This document shows positions 24,994-31,787 of a stretch of 31,787 bases of DNA, piece after piece; position 1 is the first letter of the stretch, and every line of letters begins with the position of its first letter. The stretch spans positions 1 through 31,787 of the forward strand of contig JAWUVP010000081.1 of the NCBI GenBank assembly GCA_034112285.1. Reading direction: 5' to 3'. The notes under the pieces are model-generated. The model searched no databases. It was not told the DNA's origin and saw only the letters and a list, made by a program, of their open reading frames with translations. Both the position numbers and the translations under genes were made by a program. The stretch comes from JAWUVP01 sp034112285 (GTDB lineage: Bacteria; Pseudomonadota; Gammaproteobacteria; JABDGN01).

Positions 24994-25263
24994 ATGAATT
25001 TTGAACATGGCCCTGGAAAATCTGCAAGTAACAAAACTAAGCACGGTATCTCCTTACAAGAAGCTGAAAAACTGTGGAGTGTTACCGGTGTTGAATTTGA
25101 GGCTAAAAATATAGATGAGCCTCGATTTATGTTAATTGGCATGCTTAATAGCAAGCTATATTCTTGCATTTACACTTATAGAGACAACGCCATAAGACTA
25201 ATTTCAGCTAGGCGTAGTCGAAAAACAGAGGAGAAACTTTATTATGACCATATCAAAAAGTAA
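24994..25263 (+). CDS. brnT: BrnT-family ribonuclease toxin
   Basis: 89 residues, the usual size. It opens FEHGPGKSASNKTKHGISLQEAEKLW, matching BrnT (FEWDPxKxxxNxxKHGISFEEA), and ends with IYTYRDNAIRLISARRSRKTEE, where BrnT has R-x-I-S-A-R-x-A...E. BrnT has a RelE-like fold and cleaves RNA to stop growth. The Trp and Asp of the usual FEWD opening are His and Gly here (FEHG), a deviation that might affect activity. It overlaps the next gene by 20 bases. Confidence 0.85.
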   Translation: MNFEHGPGKSASNKTKHGISLQEAEKLWSVTGVEFEAKNIDEPRFMLIGMLNSKLYSCIYTYRDNAIRLISARRSRKTEEKLYYDHIKK

Positions 25264-25522
25264 AAAACTACAAGCAACTGAATTTGATGCTAAGTTTGAA
25301 GATGAAGATATCACCGAGCATTTGGATCTTGCCTCGGTAAAAACGCGATACCCAGTGCAAAGAATTAGTATCGACTTTCCCAAAATCATATTGGAAGGCT
25401 TAGATACCGAAGCAGCCAAAATAGGTGTGACTCGCTCCGCACTAATTAAAATCTGGGTCGCGACACAGTTAGCTAAGCAGCGTTCCCAACAGCCGTTGGG
25501 CTCTCATACCCAAGGACTTTGA
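25244..25522 (+). CDS. brnA: BrnA-type CopG/RHH antitoxin
   Basis: 92 residues, with GAGGAG about 9 bases before the ATG. The N-terminal half (LQATEFDAKFEDEDITEHLDL) is the acidic toxin-binding part. About 40-78 is a ribbon-helix-helix: VQRISIDFPKIILEGLDTEAAKIGVTRSALIKIWVATQLA. BrnA usually neutralises BrnT and represses its own promoter. It shares a transcript with brnT and overlaps it. An LxxH-free tail (GSHTQGL) ends the protein. Confidence 0.82.
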   Translation: MTISKSKKLQATEFDAKFEDEDITEHLDLASVKTRYPVQRISIDFPKIILEGLDTEAAKIGVTRSALIKIWVATQLAKQRSQQPLGSHTQGL

Positions 25523-25581
25523 TGATTCTAAACTATCAACTTAGAGTAGATAACACGTTACTTTTAAAATGGAGTGCGATT

Positions 25582-25727
25582 GCGGCAGGGGATTGCCGCG
25601 TCGCTGCGCTCCTCGCAACGACGGGCGGGGTGATAGGGTAGCAGGTGATGCACTGCGTTCGGCCTCGCAAAGGTGCGTAGTGATTTCACGAATTCGGCAC
25701 CATTGCGAAAAGCGCAGCGACGGGCGC
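25582..25727. repeat. inverted-repeat element between brnA and thyA
   Basis: The left arm GCGTCGCTGCGCTCCTCGCAA (25598-25618) and the right arm TTGCGAAAAGCGCAGCGACGG (25703-25723) are near-perfect inverted copies 84 bases apart. A further small hairpin, GCGGCA/TGCCGC, lies at 25582-25599. A related arm lies at 22261-22280. The GC-rich, palindromic and dispersed nature fits a small non-autonomous element. I see no gene in 25523-25734. Confidence 0.65.
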
Positions 25728-25734
25728 CATTTAA

Positions 25735-26529
25735 TCACACCGCCACTTTACCTTTAATATGCGGGTGTGCTTCGTAGCCGACGACTTCGAAGTCGTCGAA
25801 GGTGTAGTCGTTAATTGAATCGGGTTTGCGGTTGATTTTTAATGTTGGCAAGGGGTAAGGTTTGCGGGACAATTGTTCGGCGGTTTGTTCGCTGTGGTTG
25901 TCGTATAAATGTACGTCGCCGCCTGTCCAGACAAATTCACCTACTTCTAAGTCACATTGCTGTGCCACCATGTGGGTGAGCAGTGCGTAGGAGGCAATGT
26001 TGAAAGGTAGGCCTAAGAATACATCGCAAGAGCGTTGGTAGAGTTGGCAGGATAATTTTCCGTCAGCGACAAAGAATTGAAACATCATGTGGCAGGGGGG
26101 TAAGGCCATTTTATCTAGCTCGCCGACGTTCCAGGCATTCACAATTAGGCGGCGTGAGTAGGGGTCGGTTTTGATGCTGTCGATCACGGTTTGCAGTTGA
26201 TCAATCATTTGTCCGTCTACATTTTCCCAGCTACGCCATTGCTTGCCATACACAGGGCCCAGCTCGCCGTTCTCGTCGGCCCATTCGTTCCAGATGCGCA
26301 CGCCGTTTTCTTGTAAGTATTTTACGTTGGTGGCGCCTTGTATGAACCAGAGTAATTCGTGTACCACACTTTTCCAGTGCACTTTTTTTGTGGTCACCAT
26401 AGGGAAACCCTGTTGCAAATCAAAACGCATTTGATAGCCAAAAACACTGGTTATTCCTGTGCCGGTGCGGTCCATGCGCTCTGAACCATTGGCTTGTATG
26501 TGACGCATTAAATCCAAAAACTGTTGCAT
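25735..26529 (-). CDS. thyA: thymidylate synthase ThyA
   Basis: 264 residues, the same length as the E. coli enzyme. It converts dUMP to dTMP using methylene-tetrahydrofolate as methyl donor and reductant. Key features: MDRTGTGITSVFG (phosphate-binding Arg21), the loop with YSRRLIVNAWN (Arg126-Arg127), the catalytic Cys146 in LPPCHMMFQFFV, the SCQLYQRSCDVFLGLPFNIASYALL signature, and HLYDNH near the C-terminus. AGGAG lies six bases before the ATG. It is the last gene of the rppH-ptsP-TSUP-lgt-thyA row, 16 bases after lgt. Confidence 0.98.
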   Translation of the reverse strand: MQQFLDLMRHIQANGSERMDRTGTGITSVFGYQMRFDLQQGFPMVTTKKVHWKSVVHELLWFIQGATNVKYLQENGVRIWNEWADENGELGPVYGKQWRSWENVDGQMIDQLQTVIDSIKTDPYSRRLIVNAWNVGELDKMALPPCHMMFQFFVADGKLSCQLYQRSCDVFLGLPFNIASYALLTHMVAQQCDLEVGEFVWTGGDVHLYDNHSEQTAEQLSRKPYPLPTLKINRKPDSINDYTFDDFEVVGYEAHPHIKGKVAV

Positions 26530-26545
26530 AGTAACTCCTAACTAA

Positions 26546-27334
26546 TTATTGCTGGCGTGCTTTAAAATGCGACCACCACCACATCCAGCCACCCACTATT
26601 AGCATCGGCAGCGAATAAAGTTGACCCATTGTCACCCAGCCAAACATAACATAGCCAAACTGTGGATCGGGCACTCGATAAAATTCACAAAATATTCGCG
26701 CACAAGCATAGCCAATTAAAAACAAGGCTGACACAGCCATTTTCGGCCGCGGCTTACGCGCATAAATCCACAACACAATAAACAGTAAAACCCCTTCTAG
26801 CAACAATTCATACAGCTCGGAAGGATGACGTGGCAGCGGCCCTCCATTTGGATAAACCAGGCCCCAAGGCATGGTGGTAACACGGCCCCACAGTTCGCCA
26901 TTAATAAAGTTACCTAGCCTGCCGGCGGCTAAACCTATTGGCACAATGGGGGCAATGAAATCGGTTACCGCAAAAAAACGTTTTTTATATTTGCGACAAA
27001 ACCAGCCTGTAGCGCACAATACCCCTAAAAAACCGCCATGAAATGACATGCCGCCATCCCAAACTTTAAATAACGACAGCGGATGTGCAATTAATCCCGG
27101 TAAATCGTATAGCACCATGTAACCAATGCGCCCGCCCACAATCACGCCCAGGGCAACGTAAAAAAGTAAATCGGTGACAACTTCTGCATTCCAAATGCCC
27201 GGATAGGTTTTCCCGCGGTGAACGGCCAACAGCCAACCTAGCGCAAAGCTAAGCAAATACATTAAGCCATACCAATGCACGGCGATAGGTCCAATATGAA
27301 CAGCAACAGGGTCAAAATGAGGTAAATATAACAT
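26546..27334 (-). CDS. lgt: prolipoprotein diacylglyceryl transferase Lgt
   Basis: 262 residues with about seven membrane helices. It transfers diacylglycerol from phosphatidylglycerol to the lipobox cysteine of prolipoproteins, the first step of lipoprotein maturation in the inner membrane. Signature motifs: HWYGLMYLLSFALGW, GGRIGYMVLYDLP, the GGMSFHGGFLGV His motif and GRLGNFINGELWGR (family signature). The C-terminal helix is followed by a basic end. It overlaps the upstream permease stop by one base (TAATG). Confidence 0.97.
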   Translation of the reverse strand: MLYLPHFDPVAVHIGPIAVHWYGLMYLLSFALGWLLAVHRGKTYPGIWNAEVVTDLLFYVALGVIVGGRIGYMVLYDLPGLIAHPLSLFKVWDGGMSFHGGFLGVLCATGWFCRKYKKRFFAVTDFIAPIVPIGLAAGRLGNFINGELWGRVTTMPWGLVYPNGGPLPRHPSELYELLLEGVLLFIVLWIYARKPRPKMAVSALFLIGYACARIFCEFYRVPDPQFGYVMFGWVTMGQLYSLPMLIVGGWMWWWSHFKARQQ

Positions 27335-28149
27335 TAGAAAAAAAGCATCCTTATACCAACAAAAAGTAAAAATAAAATAAACAATACGCGTAATAATTTA
27401 CTGGATAAATGGTGCGAAAGTTTAACACCCACGCGCACAAAAATCATTGATGTGATAACAATACCAAAAAAAGCCGGTAAATAAACATAGCCAAGGCTTC
27501 CGGCTAAAGGTGTGGTGTGACCTGAGCCGAGCAACATATAGGTTAGGGTGGCCATCAAGGCCAACGGCAAACCGCTCATGGCGGCTCCTGAAATAGATTT
27601 GGCCATGGGCACTTGGTAATGCTGCAAATAAGGCACCATAAACGCGCCACCGCCTAAACCCAAAATAGCACTGAAGCCACCCATGATGGCACACCAAAAA
27701 CTGCCCCAATAAACGTTCGGTAATGCCCACGGCACTTCTAGCGTGCTATTGCTACCACGGCGACTGGCGTCGAATGCAACATTGATGGCGAGCAAAATAA
27801 CTAACACACCAAAGCCCAACGTTAACGCTTTTGCGGGTAAGCTATGCGCGAGTAAGGCACCCACAACAGCGCCGGTAATAATTCCTGGCCATAAACGCTT
27901 GGCCAATGTGCGCCATTCTAGCGCGGTAAAATATTTGCGATGGGCTAGCACCGCCGCCACTTGATTTATGCACACAATTGCCATGGAGGTACCAATGGCC
28001 ACGTGAATTGTCATCTCAGTTGTAAAACCAAACCAGGGCAAGATGACACAGAGCGCTGGCACCATAACCACACCGCCGCCTAAGCCTAGTAGACCGGCAA
28101 CAAAACCTGCCACAACACCCAGCGCGGGGAAGATAAGATACATTAACAT
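27334..28149 (-). CDS. TSUP-family (TauE/SafE-type) membrane permease
   Basis: 271 residues with about eight membrane helices and two internal repeats, each beginning with a glycine-rich loop: GLLGLGGGVVMVPALCVI and AILGLGGGAFMVPYLQHY. This duplicated G-L-G-G-G motif is the mark of the TSUP/DUF81 family, whose members move sulfite, sulfoacetate or related organic anions. The substrate cannot be told from sequence. An orthologous TSUP gene sits at this place in pseudomonads (from memory). The ATG at 28149 has GAG 8 bases upstream; a second ATG lies two codons later. Confidence 0.88.
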   Translation of the reverse strand: MLMYLIFPALGVVAGFVAGLLGLGGGVVMVPALCVILPWFGFTTEMTIHVAIGTSMAIVCINQVAAVLAHRKYFTALEWRTLAKRLWPGIITGAVVGALLAHSLPAKALTLGFGVLVILLAINVAFDASRRGSNSTLEVPWALPNVYWGSFWCAIMGGFSAILGLGGGAFMVPYLQHYQVPMAKSISGAAMSGLPLALMATLTYMLLGSGHTTPLAGSLGYVYLPAFFGIVITSMIFVRVGVKLSHHLSSKLLRVLFILFLLFVGIRMLFF

Positions 28150-28176
28150 GATGGAGCTCTATTTTTATGTTGGTGA

Positions 28177-30438
28177 TTAGCGTCCGGCACGAATTAAGCC
28201 TCCTAAGCCGGCGTATTCTAGCGTCTCTTCTAAATAGGAGCGAATATCTGCGGGGTCTTCAAACTTCATGACTTCTTTTAAAATATTGCGCATTTGATGG
28301 TAGGCAAAACGGCGAATAACCCATTTCACTCGCGCAAAGTTTGCCGGCGATGAGCTTAAACTATCAAACCCCATGGCAACTAAAATAGCGGTGACTATCG
28401 GGTCGCCGGCCATTTCGCCACAAATGCCCACAGGCGTGCCTTCTAAACGGGCGGCGCGAACCACTTGGTGTAAGGCATGCAACACGGCTGGATGCAAAGA
28501 ATCATAAATGCCTGACACGCGAGGATTGTTGCGGTCTACCGCTAAAATGTATTGCGTTAAATCATTACTACCAATCGATAAAAAATCGGCTTTGCGCGCC
28601 AGGGTGCGTGACAAGTAAACGGCCGAAGGAACTTCTATCATAGTGCCAATGTCGGGTAGCGGTGTAAATTCTTCGGTGTTAACTTCGCGGTGCGCTTCCA
28701 AAATTAACGCTTTGGCTTCATCAAATTCATGCACGTTGCTTATCATGGGCAGCATGATTTTTAAATTATCCAGGCCGCGGTTAGCACGTAGCATGGCGCG
28801 TACTTGTGCTAAAAATAAATCGGGTTGATCTAAACTAATACGAATGCCGCGCCAGCCTAAAAAGGAATTGTCTTCTTCGATAGGAAAATACGGTAACGCT
28901 TTGTCACCCCCAACATCTAAGGTGCGCATAATGGCAGGACGCGGGGCAAACGTGGTTAAAATTTGCCGATAAATCACGCGCTGCTCTTCTTCCGACGGAA
29001 ATTGATCGCGCGTCATAAACGGCACTTCGCTACGAAACAAACCCACGCCTTCTGAGCCCACGGCTAACGCGGCGCTGGCATCGGCGTCTAAACCAATGTT
29101 AACAAATAAGCTCACCCGATGACCGTCCGGGGTTTCTGCCGGCAAATCACGCAGCTCATTTAAGCTGGCATCTAGCTCTTTTTCTTCTTCGGCTAGCAGT
29201 AAAAATTCTTGGCGCAGCGCCGGCGTGGGCGCAATGTAAACATGGCCGTAATAACCATCAATAATCAATTCGGTATCGGCTAATTTTCCATACGGTAAGT
29301 TGGCCACGCCGGTAGCAGCGGCCACGCCTAGGGCGCGCGCTAAAATAGCTACGTGCGAATTGGCCGATCCTTTGGCCATGGCAATGCCCGCTAATTTTGC
29401 TGGGGGCACGCGGGCTAAATCTGTCGCCGATAATTCGTCGCCAATTAAGATGGTTCGTTCTGGGTAGTCAATATCTTGAACATCAAGCGCTTGCAGGCGC
29501 GCTAAAATACGTTGGCCTAAATCGCGAATATCACTCGCGCGTTCGCGCAAATACGGATCATCCATTTCTTGAAATTGGCGCACGCGACGTTTTATCGCAA
29601 TTTTTAACGCGCCTTGCGCCCATTGGCCGCGCTCAATTTCTTCGATAATGTCTTTTTCAATGCTGTCGCCATCGAGCAGCCCTAGGTAGGCATTAAATAA
29701 ATTTTGCTCAGCTTCAGGCAAAGATGAAGCAATGCGCGAGCCTAAGTCGGCAATAATATCTCGCGTGCGCTGTACACCGATTTTTAAAATTTCAATTTCA
29801 GCGGGGATATCTTCAATGGTTTTATCGGGCACCGCGTCTAAGTCGGCCGGAGGATAAATCGCAACCGCCTGCCCTATTCCCACCCCTTTACCACTGGGAA
29901 TACCCAGCAATACCGTGTCGTCGTGCGCTTCGGCAGCGGTTTGTTGGCTGATGATTTCATGGGTTTCGGCGCGCGCCATAAAGGGCGCAATTTGCGTGCC
30001 TAAGGTCACCAAATAAGCTTCTTCATCTTCTTCAAAACGGCGCGTTTCTTTGCTCTCTACCGTCAGCACACCCAGCAAACGCCGGTTGTAAATAATCGGC
30101 ACGCCTAAAAAAGCATGAAACTCGCGCTCTGCCTTGCCTGGCAGGCGAAAATAGCTGGCGTGACTGGGGGCGTCTTCTAAATTGAGGGGTTTTTCTTGAT
30201 CGCCGATAATGGCAATTAAGCCTTGATGCGGTTTAAAGCGCAATCCAGCCAGACTTTTATCGTGCATGCCATCGGTGGCCATCAGCACGTAATCATGGTT
30301 GATAATATCAACCGCAAACACCGAGCAAGATTGCGTTTCTAAAGCTTGCCTCGTCCGCTGCACCAAAATGTCGAGTGCTTCAGCTAAGCTTTCTGCACTC
30401 TCCATTTCTTCGATGATGCGTCTTAACGGACGTAACAT
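28177..30438 (-). CDS. ptsP: phosphoenolpyruvate-protein phosphotransferase PtsP (EI-Ntr)
   Basis: 753 residues. N-terminal GAF domain (about 15-155; ALDILVQRTRQALETQSCSVF, FHAFLGVPIIYNRRLLGVL). Then the EI N-domain (about 180-400), with active-site His362 in GSANSHVAILARALG, and the PEP-binding TIM barrel (about 400-740), with SEGVGLFRSEVPFM, MRTLDVGGDK, SIGSNDLTQYILAVDRNN and catalytic Cys in GICGEMAGDP. It starts the nitrogen PTS by passing phosphate from PEP to NPr; the GAF domain senses glutamine or another small molecule in known cases. It starts 21 bases after rppH in the gammaproteobacterial order. Confidence 0.97.
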   Translation of the reverse strand: MLRPLRRIIEEMESAESLAEALDILVQRTRQALETQSCSVFAVDIINHDYVLMATDGMHDKSLAGLRFKPHQGLIAIIGDQEKPLNLEDAPSHASYFRLPGKAEREFHAFLGVPIIYNRRLLGVLTVESKETRRFEEDEEAYLVTLGTQIAPFMARAETHEIISQQTAAEAHDDTVLLGIPSGKGVGIGQAVAIYPPADLDAVPDKTIEDIPAEIEILKIGVQRTRDIIADLGSRIASSLPEAEQNLFNAYLGLLDGDSIEKDIIEEIERGQWAQGALKIAIKRRVRQFQEMDDPYLRERASDIRDLGQRILARLQALDVQDIDYPERTILIGDELSATDLARVPPAKLAGIAMAKGSANSHVAILARALGVAAATGVANLPYGKLADTELIIDGYYGHVYIAPTPALRQEFLLLAEEEKELDASLNELRDLPAETPDGHRVSLFVNIGLDADASAALAVGSEGVGLFRSEVPFMTRDQFPSEEEQRVIYRQILTTFAPRPAIMRTLDVGGDKALPYFPIEEDNSFLGWRGIRISLDQPDLFLAQVRAMLRANRGLDNLKIMLPMISNVHEFDEAKALILEAHREVNTEEFTPLPDIGTMIEVPSAVYLSRTLARKADFLSIGSNDLTQYILAVDRNNPRVSGIYDSLHPAVLHALHQVVRAARLEGTPVGICGEMAGDPIVTAILVAMGFDSLSSSPANFARVKWVIRRFAYHQMRNILKEVMKFEDPADIRSYLEETLEYAGLGGLIRAGR

Positions 30439-30459
30439 AATGTTTGCTCCTTGCTATAA

Positions 30460-30939
30460 TTATTCGCCAAAAACGATGGGCCGAAACTCTTCTAGGGCTT
30501 GTTTGTAAACTTTGCGTTTAAAGCTTATGACGTTATCAATGGGGTACCAGTAGTCAACCCAGCGCCAGCGGTCAAACTCGGGCTTTGCTTCACAGTTGAA
30601 GTTAAATTTGCTTTCTTCGGCCAGCAATTCAAGCAAAAACCATTTTTGCTTTTGCCCCACACACAGCGGCTTGGAGTAGTAGCGCATGTATTTTTTGGGC
30701 AGGCGATAGCGCAACCATTTAGAGGTTTCACCCAAGACTTTCACATCGCCACGCTCTAACCCTACTTCTTCGTAAAGCTCGCGGTAAAGTGTCTCTATAG
30801 GCTCTTCATTATCATCAACGCCGCCTTGCGGGAATTGCCAAGCATCTTGTTGACCAATTCTCCCTCCCCAAAACAGCTCTTGATGTTTATTGATTATAAT
30901 AATCCCGACATTAGGTCGAAATCCCTGTTTATCTATCAT
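30460..30939 (-). CDS. rppH: RNA pyrophosphohydrolase RppH (Nudix)
   Basis: 159 residues. The Nudix box is complete: GGVDDNEEPIETLYRELYEEVGL (G-x5-E-x7-REVGEEV-like, with REL-x-E-E). Other RppH hallmarks are the start DKQGFRPNVGIII, the WQFPQGGVD segment, and the C-terminal FKRKVYKQALEEF, which is conserved in gammaproteobacterial RppH. The enzyme removes pyrophosphate from the 5' end of triphosphorylated mRNAs, starting their decay by RNase E. It is the first gene of the minus-strand row. The ribosome site is weak. Confidence 0.97.
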   Translation of the reverse strand: MIDKQGFRPNVGIIIINKHQELFWGGRIGQQDAWQFPQGGVDDNEEPIETLYRELYEEVGLERGDVKVLGETSKWLRYRLPKKYMRYYSKPLCVGQKQKWFLLELLAEESKFNFNCEAKPEFDRWRWVDYWYPIDNVISFKRKVYKQALEEFRPIVFGE

Positions 30940-30974
30940 GAATCGGTCATCTCATCGAATACATTGTTAATTAA

Positions 30975-30983
30975 ATAATAGCA
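30975..30983 (-). promoter_or_regulatory. candidate extended -10 promoter for rppH
   Basis: TGCTATTAT on the minus strand lies about 35 bases before the rppH ATG. No clear -35 is seen. This would drive the rppH-ptsP-TSUP-lgt-thyA row. Confidence 0.4.
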
Positions 30984-31435
30984 TACTCTAAAGCGTTCCT
31001 CCTAAAATTTCATAGCATTGGCAGGGATCCTAATCTAAATTTAATTTAATTCCATTAAAATCTACTTGAATGCAATGCTTGAAATTTGGCTTATAAGTAA
31101 ACAAAACCATGAGATTAATAGAGTTTTACTGAATCAGCAGTTTGCTTGCTCACGGATTCATAAGATACAGCGAACAATAAAAGTTTTAAAGGCTTTTTTG
31201 CCCGAAAAAAATAATTCTAATAAACTTTATTACTTCAATTTTCAAACAAGACAGACTTTTTCAAAAGTTTTGCGTTTAAAATGATCAAATTCAAGTCAAG
31301 TGGTGATAAATAAATTTCATATAAATTTAATTTAGATGATCTTGGCCTGCCCCGCCCTGCACCCGAGAAGTTGACAGCTCACTAAACTTCTATTATTCTG
31401 CGCCCTGCATCAACCAAGGTAAGGACACTAACCCC
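30984..31435. other. intergenic region, nothing recognised
   Basis: About 450 A/T-rich bases between divergent genes. A 72-codon frame (31066-31284) has no ribosome site and an improbable composition. TAAATTTAATTTA words occur near both 31034 and 31320. No RNA gene was recognised. Confidence 0.35.
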
Positions 31436-31787
31436 ATGCAAAAAAAACACGCGCTCATCAACCTTTTTATACTCCCCCTTCTTTTTGCCAGCAGTCACTA
31501 CGCATTAGCACTTCCTTTGAACGGGCAGTATTACCTAAGCGGCAGTGTGGGCCGGCTTATCACTGACGTTGGCCAAGCCCAAACCGCGAACCTAGATAGC
31601 ATTGGCACGGTGCCACTGAGCAGCCAATTTAGTGTGCAAGAAAATGCCCCCGTCTTTGACGTCGGCCTACAAGGCGGCGTGCAATTCACCTTTAAAACGC
31701 CATTACGCGTTCAACTCGGCGCAGGCTTATACCAAAGCCAAGGCATTGACGTGAGCGGGAAATATTTTGCCGACGGCTCAACCAGCG
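31436..31787 (+). CDS. outer-membrane beta-barrel protein (partial, runs off right edge)
   Basis: 117 codons are visible. Residues 1-26 are a signal peptide (LINLFILPLLFASSHYALA). The mature part alternates polar and hydrophobic residues with many glycines: GQYYLSGSVGRLITDVG, DVGLQGGVQFTF and LRVQLGAGLYQSQG. This fits an OmpA/OmpW-like or P44/Msp-type small barrel; the exact family cannot be told. AAGGA lies about 11 bases before the ATG, slightly far. Confidence 0.7.
   Translation, partial: MQKKHALINLFILPLLFASSHYALALPLNGQYYLSGSVGRLITDVGQAQTANLDSIGTVPLSSQFSVQENAPVFDVGLQGGVQFTFKTPLRVQLGAGLYQSQGIDVSGKYFADGSTS

Noticed and set aside
31066..31284. 72-codon plus-strand frame in the right intergenic region
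   Set aside because: No ribosome site and no domain. Composition looks like random A/T-rich sequence.

Overview
The window looks like a chromosome segment of a gammaproteobacterium that lives with or inside eukaryotic cells; a Legionellales-type lineage is my best guess (inference). The gammaproteobacterial placement rests on the gene order rppH-ptsP-TSUP permease-lgt-thyA and on a complete-looking type II secretion (T2SS) core. The host-association argument rests on three genes lying between gspJ and gspK. They encode a Rab-like GTPase ending in a eukaryotic-type CaaX box (CAVM), a HAD-like protein, and a Rab-like GTPase fused to a C-terminal C3HC4 RING finger. Bacteria do not prenylate CaaX proteins or run RING-dependent ubiquitination, so these are best read as candidate host-directed effectors. 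None of this has been tested here.

Layout. Positions 1-2076 hold a transposase-like tail, exact 74-bp repeats, palindromes and two paralogous putative immunity genes. One of these is preceded by a leftover tail of an effector. At 2069-5401 is a VgrG-family spike protein with a C-terminal toxin-like domain; its stop overlaps the start of the adjacent immunity-like gene. At 6082-7212 is an inverse-autotransporter-like beta-barrel protein. gspC (7319-7831) faces the other T2SS genes. On the minus strand gspD-E-F-G-H-I-J (22078 to 15251) are tightly packed. The block of eukaryote-like genes (11328-15237) then interrupts the locus, and a secreted beta-domain protein, gspK, gspL and gspM (11036 to 7907) complete it from their own promoter.

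Positions 22085-25735 are accessory: a phage-nuclease-like fragment, a 37-residue ORF with its own ribosome site and terminator, a coiled-coil protein behind a near-consensus sigma70 promoter, an AAA/DUF4143 ATPase pseudogene with two in-frame stops, a BrnT/BrnA-type toxin-antitoxin pair, and repeat elements. Positions 25735-30939 are the housekeeping block on the minus strand. A partial outer-membrane protein gene enters at the right edge.

The most interesting material is the GTPase/HAD/RING island inside the T2SS locus. Next come the duplicated toxin-immunity module bounded by perfect repeats, and three start codons placed exactly six bases after extended -10 elements, which suggests leaderless mRNAs. 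No tRNA, rRNA or CRISPR array was recognised.
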